Shown: piece after piece, positions 1-16,207 of the stretch
Position numbering within the stretch: the stretch's first letter is position 1
Layout: each line of letters opens with the position of its first letter
From: Pseudomonas entomophila
GTDB taxonomy: Bacteria; Pseudomonadota; Gammaproteobacteria; Pseudomonadales; Pseudomonadaceae
DNA length: 64,000 bases
Direction: 5' to 3'
Assembly (NCBI RefSeq): GCF_023277925.1
Contig: NZ_CP063832.1
Coordinates: 558,001-622,000, forward strand
Notes under the pieces: model-generated
Told to the model about the DNA's origin: nothing
Seen by the model: only the letters and a program-made list of their open reading frames with translations
The model's database searches: none
Program-made: the position numbers and the translations under genes

Positions 1-1
1 C

Positions 2-7984
<7,983 letters not shown>

Positions 7985-7985
7985 C

Positions 7986-8057
7986 AGGTTCGCCGGCAAG
8001 CCGGCTCTTACAGGGGATGCGATACCTGTACGAGCCGGCTTGCCAGCGAAAGGGCCG
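7986..8057. repeat. REP-type inverted pair after the NRPS gene
   Basis: Two inverted copies of a REP core (CGCCGGCAAGCCGGCTC and the imperfect GAGCCGGCTTGCCAGCG) lie between the convergent NRPS and dsbG-like genes. It could act as a bidirectional terminator or a transcript stabiliser; that role is inferred. Confidence 0.75.
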
Positions 8058-8065
8058 GAACAGGT

Positions 8066-8830
8066 TTAGCGCTTGCCGAGAATCTTCCCGAGCATCTCTG
8101 GCCGCGGCGCCCCTTGCTGGCTCTGCAGCTGACCTTTCTCATCCTGATAGAAGATCGCCGGCGTCGCTGCCAGCCCCAGCTCTTCCATCAGTGCCTGGTT
8201 GCCCTCGAGCTTCTTCTGCACCGCCTCGGGTACTTTCTCAAGCGGCTTGAGCGTGCTGGCCTTGCCAGCCTTCTCGTGGGTTTGCAGGGCCATCGCCGGG
8301 TCCTTGGCGGCCAGCAGGGCGGCGGACTTGCCCGGGCTGTCCTCGCGGATGATGCCGACCATGATGTGGCGCAACTGCACCTTGCCCGACGCCACCCACG
8401 GCCGCGCCTGCTCCCAGAACATGTTGCAGTAGGGGCAGTTGGGGTCGCTGAACAGGTAGACGATGCGCGGCGCGTCAGCCTTGCCGTCCTGGATCCAGGC
8501 GGCCTTCTCCATCTTCGCCCAGATCGCCTTGCTCATGGGCGCGTACACCAGTTTCTCCAGCGGCTCGGCGCTGAGGTCCTTGCCCTGCTCGTCGAACAGG
8601 CTGCCCACCAGCACATGCTTGCCGTCGGGTGTCAGGTACAGGGCGATGCCGTTGTTGTGGTATTCGGCGGCATAGCCGCGCAGGCCGTTGGGGGCGTCGA
8701 AGCTGCCCTTGATCACAGCGCCCTTGGCCTGCAGTTGCTGGATCGGCTTGGGCAACTCTTCTGCGTGCAGCACGGGGGCGGCGAGCAGGGCGAGGGTCAG
8801 GGGCAGGGGCAGCAGCGCATTCAATCGCAT
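8066..8830 (-). CDS. dsbG: DsbG-like periplasmic thiol:disulfide isomerase
   Basis: The 254-residue protein starts with a signal peptide (MRLNALLPLPLTLALLA..., likely cut after VLHA) and carries a thioredoxin-fold active site CPYC in DPNCPYCNMF. Length and layout (signal, dimerisation domain, thioredoxin domain) match DsbC/DsbG proteins, about 250 residues. Members keep periplasmic cysteines reduced or isomerise wrong disulfides and need DsbD for electrons. The start at 8830 is chosen because AAGGAAA sits just upstream and the signal peptide follows directly; a longer frame extends upstream but overlaps the previous gene. It is the last gene of a three-gene reverse-strand set with DsbD-like and TlpA-like partners, one base after its upstream neighbour. 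Confidence 0.87.
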   Translation of the reverse strand: MRLNALLPLPLTLALLAAPVLHAEELPKPIQQLQAKGAVIKGSFDAPNGLRGYAAEYHNNGIALYLTPDGKHVLVGSLFDEQGKDLSAEPLEKLVYAPMSKAIWAKMEKAAWIQDGKADAPRIVYLFSDPNCPYCNMFWEQARPWVASGKVQLRHIMVGIIREDSPGKSAALLAAKDPAMALQTHEKAGKASTLKPLEKVPEAVQKKLEGNQALMEELGLAATPAIFYQDEKGQLQSQQGAPRPEMLGKILGKR

Positions 8831-8831
8831 G

Positions 8832-9662
8832 TCAGTTTCCTTGTGGGGCGGGCGCGTCGGCGCGTTCAAAGGGTTCCAGGGCGTGGCGCAGACTGGCGCG
8901 CGACAGTTCGCCCAGGTGGCTGCCGACCAGCCGGCCATCGGCGTTGTAGAACAGGGTGGTGGGCAGGGCCATGGAGCCGACCCGGCGGGCCAGCTCGCCG
9001 GTGCCGTCGAACAGCACATGGGACAGCATCAGGCCGGTGGTGGCCATGAAGGTGCTGACGTTTTCCGGGGTTTCGCCCTGGTTGACGAACAGGAAGGTCA
9101 CGTGGGGGTAGTCGTCCTCGGCCTGTTGCAGCACCGGCATCTCGCGGCGGCAAGGTGGGCACCAGGTGGCCCAGATGTTGATCACCAGCGGCCGGCCACG
9201 GTAGTCGTGCAGGGCCACAGCCTGGCCGCGGCTGTCGTGCAAGGTCATCTGTGGCAGCTCGGTGCCCTTGCTGTAGAGGTGGCTGGCCAGGCTGCCGAGC
9301 CCCCAGAACAGCGCACCGCTGAACAACGCCCAGCCCAGTGGCCGGCGCAGGCCTGGACGGCGCCAGCCCTGCCAGAGGGTGCCCAGCACCACGCCCAGCA
9401 GGCCACCCCAGAGCAGGAAGCCGCCGTCGCGGATATCGATGATCTGCAGCGGGTCGTCGCGGTATATCGGCCAGTAGGCCAGCACGAAACCCAAGCGGGC
9501 GAACAGCAGGCCCAGCAGGAACAGGTTGAACAGCGCCGGCTCGGGGTTCTCGCCCCCGCGCCTGGCCACGCGCCAACCCACCAGGCTGGCGATACCCAGG
9601 GCCGCAAGCAGCAGCAGGTGGTTCAGGGCCATGGTCAATGGCCCGAGGGTGACGGTCAGCAT
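8832..9662 (-). CDS. Membrane-anchored TlpA-like thiol:disulfide oxidoreductase
   Basis: This 276-residue protein has about four hydrophobic segments in its first 130 residues; the part running LGPLTMALNHLLLLAALG and LLFARLGFVLAYWPIY looks like the start of prolipoprotein diacylglyceryl transferase, without its catalytic part. A periplasmic TlpA/ResA-type thioredoxin domain follows, with the active site WCPPC in NIWATWCPPCRREMP. The start codon overlaps the stop of the DsbD-like gene (TGATG), so the two are translationally coupled. The function is probably to pass reducing power from the DsbD-like protein to periplasmic substrates. The fusion of an Lgt-like membrane part with a TlpA domain is seen in the sequence; its purpose is unknown to me. 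Confidence 0.82.
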   Translation of the reverse strand: MLTVTLGPLTMALNHLLLLAALGIASLVGWRVARRGGENPEPALFNLFLLGLLFARLGFVLAYWPIYRDDPLQIIDIRDGGFLLWGGLLGVVLGTLWQGWRRPGLRRPLGWALFSGALFWGLGSLASHLYSKGTELPQMTLHDSRGQAVALHDYRGRPLVINIWATWCPPCRREMPVLQQAEDDYPHVTFLFVNQGETPENVSTFMATTGLMLSHVLFDGTGELARRVGSMALPTTLFYNADGRLVGSHLGELSRASLRHALEPFERADAPAPQGN

Positions 9663-11377
9663 CAGCCTTGACTCCTGGTCTGGGCCCAGTGCTTCAGGAA
9701 ACCGGCGGCGTCGACTTCGCCGGTGATGCGCTGGGCGCGGCGTTCATCGCCCTCGGGGCCGATCCAGATCAGGCTGGGCGGGCCGGGGACCTGGTAGCGC
9801 TGCAGCAGCTCGCGGCTGGCCGACGAGTCGGCGGTGACGTCCAGACGCACCAGGTGAACGCCGGCCAGACTGGTCAGTACGTCAGGGCGGGCGAACACCT
9901 GCTTCTCCATTACCTTGCACGACACGCACCAGTCGGCATAGTAGTCCAGCATCACCCACTGGCCACGGGCCTTGGCGGCATCGAGTTCGCGCTGCAGGTC
10001 GGCGGGGGCGCTGACGCTGACGAAGGCATCGTGGGCATCGCCCCGTGCGGTGCCGTCAGTTTGGCCGGTGAATGGCTGCAGTGGTTGCCACAGGTCATTG
10101 CCACCGGCGGCAGCACCCACCAGCAGCAGGCCCCCCCACAATGCACCCAGCAGCGGCACCGCGCGCAGCGCCGGTAACGCGTGCAGGGCCGGCCAGGTCG
10201 CCCAGCCCAGGGCGATCAGCCAGCCCCCTGCCAGGGCCAGCAACAGCGGTTCGGGCAGCAGGGTGCGCACGGTGTACAGGGCCATGGCCAGGAACACGAA
10301 GCCGAACACCCCTTTGACCCGGTTCATCCAGGCGCCCGGGCGTGGCAGGTAGCGGTTGCCCAGGGTCACCAGCAACAGCAGCGGCACGCCCATGCCCAGC
10401 CCAAGGCTGAACAGCACCAGTGCGCCTTGCAGCATGTCGCCGCTCTGGGCGATGTAGAGCAGGGCGCCGGCCAGCGGGGCGGTCATGCAGGGGCCGAGCA
10501 GCAGGCCCGACAGCGCGCCGAGCAGCGCCGCACCATACAGGTTGCCGCCCCGGGTGCCTTGCCCGGCGCGGTCCAGGCGATCGCGCAGGGCGGCGGGCAG
10601 TTGCAGTTCGAAGGCGCCGAACATCGGCAGGGCCAGGAGCACGAACAGCGCCGCCAGGCTGCCCAGCAGCCAGGGTTGCTGTAACCAGGCCTGCAGGCTG
10701 GCGCCCAGCAGTGCGGCGACCACCCCCAATGCGGCGTACACCAGCGCCATGCTCAGTACATAGACCCCGGCCAGCAGCCAGCCGCGCCGGGCGCTGGCGC
10801 CGTTGCCCAGGACCAGCCCGGCGAGGATCGGCAGCATGGGTAGCGAGCAGGGCGTGAAGGCCAGCAGCAGGCCCAGGCCGAAGAAGGCCAGCAGGCTCCA
10901 GGCGAGGGTGGATTGTTGCAGGTCGCTGGCCAGTGCCTGGTCGCTGGCTTGCGCCGTGTCTTGTGCCGGTGTCACGCCGCCAAGCTCAATGGGTGTGGTC
11001 TGTGGTGGATAGCACAGGCCGGCATCGGCGCAGCCTTGCCAGCCCAGGCGCAACTCGCCGCTGGCGCTGGGCGGTAGCAAGAGTTCGAGCTGGTCGCGGT
11101 AAACCGCGCTGTCGCCAAAGAACTCGTCGTTGTGATTGAGCGCAGGAGGTAGCGCTGGGTGTTGTTCTTCAGGCAGGCCATCGAACTTCAGGCGCTTCTG
11201 GTAGAGGTAATAACCATCCTTGATCTGGAAGTGCAGGCGCATCTGGCCGTCAGGCAGGCGGTCGTGGGTCAGCACGAAGGCCTGGTCGACCGGCAGGAAG
11301 TCCGGTTTGACAGCAAAGGGGTTGGCCTGGAGCGGGCCGGCGAGCAGGAATGTCAGGAACAACAGGAGTACACGCAT
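9662..11377 (-). CDS. dsbD: DsbD-family thiol:disulfide interchange protein (second DsbD type)
   Basis: The 571-residue protein shows the three DsbD parts in order: a signal peptide and periplasmic alpha domain with a cysteine pair (CADAGLC, about residues 116-122); an eight-helix membrane beta domain with FTPCSLPM and LGPCMTAPL, the two membrane cysteines; and a C-terminal thioredoxin-like gamma domain with WCVSCK. It moves electrons from cytoplasmic thioredoxin across the inner membrane to periplasmic thiol proteins. Length is close to E. coli DsbD (about 565 residues). It heads the operon that includes the TlpA-like and DsbG-like genes and is divergent from the yjfI-type operon. Pseudomonas genomes usually hold more than one dsbD, and a dsbG-linked copy is typical of the second type. 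Confidence 0.9.
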   Translation of the reverse strand: MRVLLLFLTFLLAGPLQANPFAVKPDFLPVDQAFVLTHDRLPDGQMRLHFQIKDGYYLYQKRLKFDGLPEEQHPALPPALNHNDEFFGDSAVYRDQLELLLPPSASGELRLGWQGCADAGLCYPPQTTPIELGGVTPAQDTAQASDQALASDLQQSTLAWSLLAFFGLGLLLAFTPCSLPMLPILAGLVLGNGASARRGWLLAGVYVLSMALVYAALGVVAALLGASLQAWLQQPWLLGSLAALFVLLALPMFGAFELQLPAALRDRLDRAGQGTRGGNLYGAALLGALSGLLLGPCMTAPLAGALLYIAQSGDMLQGALVLFSLGLGMGVPLLLLVTLGNRYLPRPGAWMNRVKGVFGFVFLAMALYTVRTLLPEPLLLALAGGWLIALGWATWPALHALPALRAVPLLGALWGGLLLVGAAAGGNDLWQPLQPFTGQTDGTARGDAHDAFVSVSAPADLQRELDAAKARGQWVMLDYYADWCVSCKVMEKQVFARPDVLTSLAGVHLVRLDVTADSSASRELLQRYQVPGPPSLIWIGPEGDERRAQRITGEVDAAGFLKHWAQTRSQG

Positions 11378-11426
11378 GTCGACGCCTTGGCAGAGCTTTG
11401 AAGGGGATCATGCTGGGCGCGGTTCA

Positions 11427-11441
11427 TTAACCCAAGGTTAA
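11427..11441. promoter_or_regulatory. Candidate operator palindrome TTAACC-CAA-GGTTAA
   Basis: A perfect 6-bp inverted repeat with a 3-bp spacer lies between the divergent dsbD-like and yjfI-like genes, 50 bases before the dsbD start. The position suits a regulator site for the redox operon. No cognate regulator is visible here. Confidence 0.3.
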
Positions 11442-11514
11442 CCCAGTCCTAAGAAAGGAATTACAACGCAGGAAAAGTCGCGCTTGATCCTGTCTTGAAG
11501 CAGGCGTACCGTTC

Positions 11515-11526
11515 CTCACATGTGAG
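11515..11526. promoter_or_regulatory. Candidate operator palindrome CTCACATGTGAG
   Basis: A perfect 12-bp palindrome ends 15 bases before the yjfI-like ATG and directly before the AAAAGGA ribosome-binding site. Such a position would suit repression or mRNA-level control of the six-gene operon; this is inference. Confidence 0.3.
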
Positions 11527-11541
11527 AAAAGGATACCCTCG

Positions 11542-12156
11542 ATGGCAGGCAAGAAAAGCTCCACCGACTACATGCGCGACATGCGTGCCCGGCTCAAGGC
11601 CGCCGGCTACGTCAAGCGCGAGTTGTGGATCCTGCCCGAGCACGCCGCCGCCCTGCGCGGTATCGAGAAGGCATTACGCCAGCCCCATGGGGGCCAACAG
11701 GTCAGAACGGAGGATTTCATGACCGAGCACAAACACTGGACGATCGAATCGCTGCACAGCGCCCTGCAGGCGCTGGACGAAGTGCGCGAAGGGTCGATCG
11801 GCCTGTCCCTGCCACAAGGCGCCGAGCCCAGCCTGAAGCTGGAAATGCGCGATCTGGACGGCCTGCCGATCTATATCGCCGTGGCCGGCGAGCAAATCCT
11901 GGTCGACACGCTGCTGGTGGCGGCGAGCCAGGTCAAGGACCATGCCGCGTTCAACGACGCTGTGCTGCGCACCCGCGACGTGTTCCCGCTGTCGTCAATC
12001 GGCCTGCACACGCTGCCTTCGGGCGAATCGGTGTACACCATGTTCGGCGCCCTGAGCGCCGCCTCGTCGCTGGACAACATCGTCCAGGAAATCCATACCC
12101 TGGCGGAAAACGTCATCAACGCCGCCGACGATTTCGGCGTCTACTTCGCCCACTGA
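11542..12156 (+). CDS. yjfI: YjfI-like DUF2170 protein
   Basis: The 204-residue protein has a basic N-terminal stretch (SSTDYMRDMRARLKAAGYVKRELWILPEH) that looks like a short DNA-binding-style segment, followed by a DUF2170-type domain from about residue 60 (WTIESLHSALQALDEV... to the end). A second in-frame ATG at residue 60 (MTEHKHW) could give the DUF2170 part alone. It opens a run of genes matching E. coli yjfIJKLMC in order and sizes. DUF2170 has no established function. I call it mainly from gene order together with the protein's look. AAAAGGA precedes the chosen ATG at good spacing. Confidence 0.75.
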   Translation: MAGKKSSTDYMRDMRARLKAAGYVKRELWILPEHAAALRGIEKALRQPHGGQQVRTEDFMTEHKHWTIESLHSALQALDEVREGSIGLSLPQGAEPSLKLEMRDLDGLPIYIAVAGEQILVDTLLVAASQVKDHAAFNDAVLRTRDVFPLSSIGLHTLPSGESVYTMFGALSAASSLDNIVQEIHTLAENVINAADDFGVYFAH

Positions 12157-12173
12157 TATTCCGGAGATTCCCC

Positions 12174-12872
12174 ATGAGCCTGTTGAAAAAGATCGTCACC
12201 GCCCTGCGTGGCGGCGCTTCGGAAGTCGGTGAGGCGATCGTCGACTCCCAGGCCCTGCGCATCCTCGACCAGGAGATCCGCGACGCCGACAACAACCTGA
12301 TCGACGCGCGCAACCAGTTGGTCAAGATCATGGCCAAGCACAAGACCGCGCAGCAGCGCATCGAAGAGTTCAACAAGACCATCGGCGACTGGGAACAGAA
12401 AGCCATCGCCGCCCTGGACAAGGGCGAGGAAGGCCTGGCCCATGAATGCGCCGCGCGTATCGCCGACCTGTCCAACCAACGCGATTCCGAACAAGCGCTG
12501 GCCGACCAGTTCGGCGCTTCGGTGAAGACCCTGACCGACACGGTCAACAAGACTGAAAGCCAGATCAAGGGCCTCAAGCAGCAGGTGGACCTGATCAAGG
12601 CCCGCGAAAGCGTGCAACGCGCCCAGGTCAGCGCGGCCTCGGCCACTGGTGGCGCCAATGGCAGCCTGGAAACGGCGGTGGGTTCGCTGGACCGCATCAA
12701 GAAGCGCCAGAGCGAGCGCGCCGCCGAGCTGGAAGCGGCGGCGGAGCTGGCGGGCAAGGCGGATGGCAGTGATCTGGAGGCGCGCCTGAAGGCGGCTGGC
12801 ATCGGTGGCAGCAACAGTGGCGCCGATGATGTATTGGCGCGTTTGAAGGCCAAGGCGGCGAAGCCGGAGTGA
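12174..12872 (+). CDS. yjfJ: PspA/IM30-family protein (YjfJ-like)
   Basis: The 232-residue, mostly alpha-helical coiled-coil protein begins MSLLKKIVTALRGGASEVGEAIVDSQALRILDQEIRDA, the typical amphipathic start of PspA/IM30 proteins. Members polymerise on the cytoplasmic face of the inner membrane and stabilise it under stress (ESCRT-III-like fold). The tail after residue 200 is Gly/Ala-rich and ends in a short helix DDVLARLKAKA. The start has GGAGA upstream and lies 17 bases after yjfI. The classical pspB/pspC partners are absent and the operon context differs, so this is the paralogous YjfJ type rather than the phage-shock PspA itself. Confidence 0.88.
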   Translation: MSLLKKIVTALRGGASEVGEAIVDSQALRILDQEIRDADNNLIDARNQLVKIMAKHKTAQQRIEEFNKTIGDWEQKAIAALDKGEEGLAHECAARIADLSNQRDSEQALADQFGASVKTLTDTVNKTESQIKGLKQQVDLIKARESVQRAQVSAASATGGANGSLETAVGSLDRIKKRQSERAAELEAAAELAGKADGSDLEARLKAAGIGGSNSGADDVLARLKAKAAKPE

Positions 12873-12891
12873 TCAAGGGTGCGTGAGGCCA

Positions 12892-12974
12892 GTAGGAGCG
12901 GCTTTAGCCGCGATCACCCGCCAAGCGGGTGCCGGACACCGCGTTGTCTGCATCGCGGCTAAAGCCGCTCCTAC
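12892..12974. repeat. REP inverted pair inside the yjf-like operon
   Basis: GTAGGAGCGGCTTTAGCCGCG is followed by its inverted copy ending GCTCCTAC, with GCGGGTG-type spacer sequence between. It occupies part of the 302-base gap between yjfJ and yjfK; the rest of the gap (12975-13160) shows nothing I can identify. The gap may hold a second promoter. Confidence 0.8.
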
Positions 12975-13174
12975 CGTGCACGTTATTCCCTGCATGTCAG
13001 CAGGCGCGCACCATTGGCGCGGCCAATGAAAACCAGTATCGTGTCGCCCCCGCCAAAGGACTGCCGCGACCCCAAGGGATTCTCAATGTCGCCCTCATCA
13101 CACAGGCCCTGCCTGTTCGCGTCACCTCTGGCCTGCGTCCACGCTCCGTCACAACCTCACCAAGGAGACACCCC

Positions 13175-13834
13175 GTGGGTTGGTTGAAACGCTTCATGGG
13201 CTTCGAGGCGCCCAAGCCCGCAGCCACTAGCGCCAAAGCCTCCGGCAACCTGCCGTTCGGCCTGGCCAGCGGCCGCCTGCTCAAGCTCGACAGCTCGCTC
13301 AAGCTGCTGCTCGACGGCCACAGCGAACTGCAAGTTCCCGACCAGGAAGTGGTCTGGGCCGTCGGCGAGGTTGACCTCGGCCAGTCGATGCGCCTGGCGC
13401 GCTTCTACATGGAGGACGAGGACTACTGGCTGCAGGTGGTGATGAATGGCGCGTCGGCCGACGATGTGCGCGACATCATCCTGTTCGGCTACTACAGCGC
13501 GGTGCCCATCAATAGCGACGCCGAACTCAAGCGCCTGGTCGGCCCGGACTCGAGCATCGGCCTGCCGTACTACGAGCACGAAGGCTACGAATTCGTCCGC
13601 CAGTGGGGCAGCGAGGAAGGGCAGACCGAGCTGACGCCGATCAGCGAGTGGGTGACCAACCCTGAAACCAGTTACCGCATCCAGCACCAGTCCATGCTGT
13701 ATGCCCGCGAGACCGGCCTGACCGATCGCCGCGAATTCCTCCTGCTGTCAGTGGAGGAAGACGAAGAAGGGAATGTCAGCCTCACTACCTCGGTGGGCGT
13801 CACCCTGCAATCAACGGACTTTCACGTCATCTGA
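13175..13834 (+). CDS. yjfK: YjfK-like DUF2491 protein
   Basis: The start is a GTG at 13175 with AAGGAGA eight bases upstream, giving 219 residues, the length I recall for E. coli YjfK. A longer frame upstream has no comparable ribosome-binding site. The sequence (VGWLKRFMGFEAPKPAA... then an acidic soluble domain with YMEDEDYWLQVV, SEWVTNPETSYRIQHQSMLYARETGL) has no signal peptide or membrane segment, so it is probably cytosolic. The function of DUF2491 is not established. The operon context ties it to a PspA-like protein and a DUF350 membrane protein. Confidence 0.78.
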   Translation: MGWLKRFMGFEAPKPAATSAKASGNLPFGLASGRLLKLDSSLKLLLDGHSELQVPDQEVVWAVGEVDLGQSMRLARFYMEDEDYWLQVVMNGASADDVRDIILFGYYSAVPINSDAELKRLVGPDSSIGLPYYEHEGYEFVRQWGSEEGQTELTPISEWVTNPETSYRIQHQSMLYARETGLTDRREFLLLSVEEDEEGNVSLTTSVGVTLQSTDFHVI

Positions 13835-13846
13835 CAAGGATCTACC

Positions 13847-14272
13847 ATGCTCGAAGCACTTCGCATGTCGCTCAACGCCGAGGCGGTGATCGGCTTCATT
13901 CTCTATATCAGCGTGGCGCTGGTGCTGTTCTGGGTGTTCCAGTTCATCTACACCCATCTCACCCCACACCGCGAGTTCGCCCTGATCCGCGACAACAACA
14001 GCGCCGCGGCCATCGCCCTGGGCGGCGCGCTGATCGGCTTCTCGCTGCCGGCCAGCAACATCATCGCCTACAGCGTCAGCCTGCTCGATTTCGTGGTCTG
14101 GGTAGTGATTGCTGCTGCGGTCCAGCTGTTGGCCTTCGGCATCACCAGCCTGGTGCTCAAGGGCCTGGCCGGTCGCATCGCCAAGGGCGAAATGGCCGCT
14201 GCGATCTACGCCGCCGCCGTGGCGATCAGCGTGGGCTTCCTCAACTCGGCCTGCATGACCCCCTCGGTCTGA
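13847..14272 (+). CDS. yjfL: YjfL-like DUF350 inner-membrane protein
   Basis: The 141-residue protein has four predicted membrane helices (around residues 10-35, 55-80, 85-110 and 115-135) and the DUF350-type segment EFALIRDNNSAAAIALGGALIGFSLP. DUF350 proteins are small integral membrane proteins often found beside PspA-like and ATP-grasp genes. The gene starts 12 bases after yjfK with AAGGA upstream. The specific activity is unknown. Confidence 0.8.
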   Translation: MLEALRMSLNAEAVIGFILYISVALVLFWVFQFIYTHLTPHREFALIRDNNSAAAIALGGALIGFSLPASNIIAYSVSLLDFVVWVVIAAAVQLLAFGITSLVLKGLAGRIAKGEMAAAIYAAAVAISVGFLNSACMTPSV

Positions 14273-14297
14273 CTCGTTCGCGCGCAAGGAGCCCTTC

Positions 14298-15047
14298 ATG
14301 AGACGCAGTTCCGTCAAGCTGGTATTGGCCAGCTCCCTGCCACTGGCGCTGACCGCGTGCAGCGCGCCGGAGGAGACCTACACGGTCAGCAAGCGCACCA
14401 ACTACACCACCGTGCAGGCGTGTGTCGACGACAAAGTGCCGGTGGACGTGTGTTCCGACGCCTACATGCAGGCGCTGGCCGACCACCGCCGCATCGCCCC
14501 CACCTACGGCGACAAGGCCGCCTGCGAGGCCGACTTCGTACCGGACTATTGCCAGGTGACCAGCGATGGCCGCTACATGCCACGCCTGGGCGGTTTCGAG
14601 CTGGCGGTGTCGGGCGAAGTCAGTCAGTCCCAGGTCGACGCGGCCCGCGCCCAGATCCAGAACAGCGGCCAGGGCGGCAGCGGTGGCAGCAATGTCAACG
14701 GCCTGCTCACCGGCCTGCTGCTCGGCCAGGTGCTCAGCGGCGGCAATCGCCAGTACTATTCGCAACCGGTCTACCAGTACCGTGACAGCCGTGGCGACTA
14801 CCGCAACTCGACGTTGGGGCAGCAGGTCGACCAGGGCAAGCGTTTCGAGCGCTCCGACCAGGCCCAGAGCAGTGGCACCGGCAGCTACACCTACTCAGGC
14901 GGCTCCTCCAGCCGCAGCTACACCTCCAAGTCCTCCACCCGCTCCAGCGTCTCATCGTCGACTTCCCGTGGCGGCTTCGGCAGCCAGGCTACCGCGCGCA
15001 GCGGTTGGGGCGGCAAGAGCAGCGGCGGCTTCAGCTTCGGCGGTTGA
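14298..15047 (+). CDS. yjfM: YjfM-like DUF1190 lipoprotein
   Basis: The 249-residue protein has a lipoprotein signal with lipobox LTAC at about residues 18-21, then a Cys-containing DUF1190-like domain (YTTVQACVDDKVPVDVCSDAY... DKAACEADFVPDYCQ) and a long low-complexity tail rich in Ser, Gly, Tyr and Gln (from about residue 150, SSSRSYTSKSSTRSSVSSS). It is likely exported and lipid-anchored. The Cys content in the exported part may link it to the neighbouring disulfide operon, which is inference. It lies 25 bases after yjfL with AAGGAG upstream and 2 bases before yjfC. Confidence 0.8.
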   Translation: MRRSSVKLVLASSLPLALTACSAPEETYTVSKRTNYTTVQACVDDKVPVDVCSDAYMQALADHRRIAPTYGDKAACEADFVPDYCQVTSDGRYMPRLGGFELAVSGEVSQSQVDAARAQIQNSGQGGSGGSNVNGLLTGLLLGQVLSGGNRQYYSQPVYQYRDSRGDYRNSTLGQQVDQGKRFERSDQAQSSGTGSYTYSGGSSSRSYTSKSSTRSSVSSSTSRGGFGSQATARSGWGGKSSGGFSFGG

Positions 15048-15049
15048 GC

Positions 15050-16207
15050 ATGCGCAGGATCAGCATCGAAGAACGCCCGGACTGGCGCGCCACCGCCGAG
15101 CGTGAGGGTTTCACCTTCCACACCATCGACGGCGAGCGCTACTGGGACGAGCGCGGCTATTACCAGTTCAGCGAAGCCCAGGTCAGTCGTGACCTGGAGG
15201 CGCCGACCCAGGCGTTGCACGCCATGTGCCTGGACGCCGTCGAGCGCATCGTCGACAGCGAGGCGCTGATGACCCGCCTGGCCATCCCGCCGGCGTTCTT
15301 CGACCTGGTGCGCCGTTCGTGGAAGGAGCGGCAACGCCACCTGTACGGGCGCTTTGACTTCAGTTACGACGGCAGCGGCCCGGCCAAGCTGATCGAGGCC
15401 AACTACGACACGCCGACCTCGCTCTACGAGGCGGCGGCATTCCAGTTGATCTGGCTGGAGGAGCAGATCCAGCGCGGCGTGCTGGCGCCGCACACCAGTC
15501 AGTTCAACACCTTGGCCGAGGACCTGGTGAAGGCCTTCGCCGCGTTCGAGCGCGAGGGTACGTTCTACTTCTCTGCCATCGGAGGCTCGGCGGAGGACCG
15601 TGGCACCACCGACTTCCTGCGCAAGATGGCCGAGCACGTGGGGATCGCCACCCGGCACATCGATCTGGAGGATATCGGCCTGGACGGTGCGGGGCGCTTC
15701 GTCGACCTGGAAGGCCGGCCGATCCCCCGGCTGTTCAAGCTGCATGCCTGGGAGCACATCTTCCACGAGGACTTCGGCCGCGCCATCGCTGGGTGCGACA
15801 CCCAGTTTATCGAGCCGGCCTGGAAGTCGCTGATCTCCAACAAGGGTATCCTGCCGCTGTTGTGGGAGTGGCACGAGGGGCATCCCAACCTGTTGCCAGC
15901 GTACCTCGACCAGGACCCGCGCAGCCCGGTACCCAAGGGCTGGGTGCGCAAGCCGTACTTCTCCCGCGAGGGGGCCAACGTCGACATTCGCACGCCTGAC
16001 GACCAGCGGGTGTTCGAGGATGGTCCCTATGACGATGCGCCCTACATCCTGCAGGCATTCGCGCCGCTGCCAAAGTTCGGTGACAGCTACACGCTGATCG
16101 GTTCGTGGGTGATTGGTGACCTGGCCTCGGGCATCGGCATTCGCGAGGACGATTCGCTGATCACCAAGGACAGCTCGCGCTTCCTGCCCCATGTGGTGCT
16201 GGACTGA
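15050..16207 (+). CDS. yjfC: YjfC-like ATP-grasp protein (glutathionylspermidine-synthase family)
   Basis: The 385-residue protein matches the glutathionylspermidine synthase C-terminal ATP-grasp family in length (E. coli YjfC about 387) and motifs: WKERQRHLYGRFDFSYDG, KLIEANYDTPTSLYEAA, LPLLWEWHEGHPNLLPAY, GWVRKPYFSREGANV and the C-terminal YTLIGSWVIGDLASGIGIREDDSLITKDSSRF. The family forms an amide bond using ATP; the N-terminal amidase of the bifunctional GspSA enzyme is absent. The ATG at 15050 follows the yjfM stop by 2 bases, so the genes are coupled. The true substrate of the stand-alone YjfC type is not established. Confidence 0.85.
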   Translation: MRRISIEERPDWRATAEREGFTFHTIDGERYWDERGYYQFSEAQVSRDLEAPTQALHAMCLDAVERIVDSEALMTRLAIPPAFFDLVRRSWKERQRHLYGRFDFSYDGSGPAKLIEANYDTPTSLYEAAAFQLIWLEEQIQRGVLAPHTSQFNTLAEDLVKAFAAFEREGTFYFSAIGGSAEDRGTTDFLRKMAEHVGIATRHIDLEDIGLDGAGRFVDLEGRPIPRLFKLHAWEHIFHEDFGRAIAGCDTQFIEPAWKSLISNKGILPLLWEWHEGHPNLLPAYLDQDPRSPVPKGWVRKPYFSREGANVDIRTPDDQRVFEDGPYDDAPYILQAFAPLPKFGDSYTLIGSWVIGDLASGIGIREDDSLITKDSSRFLPHVVLD

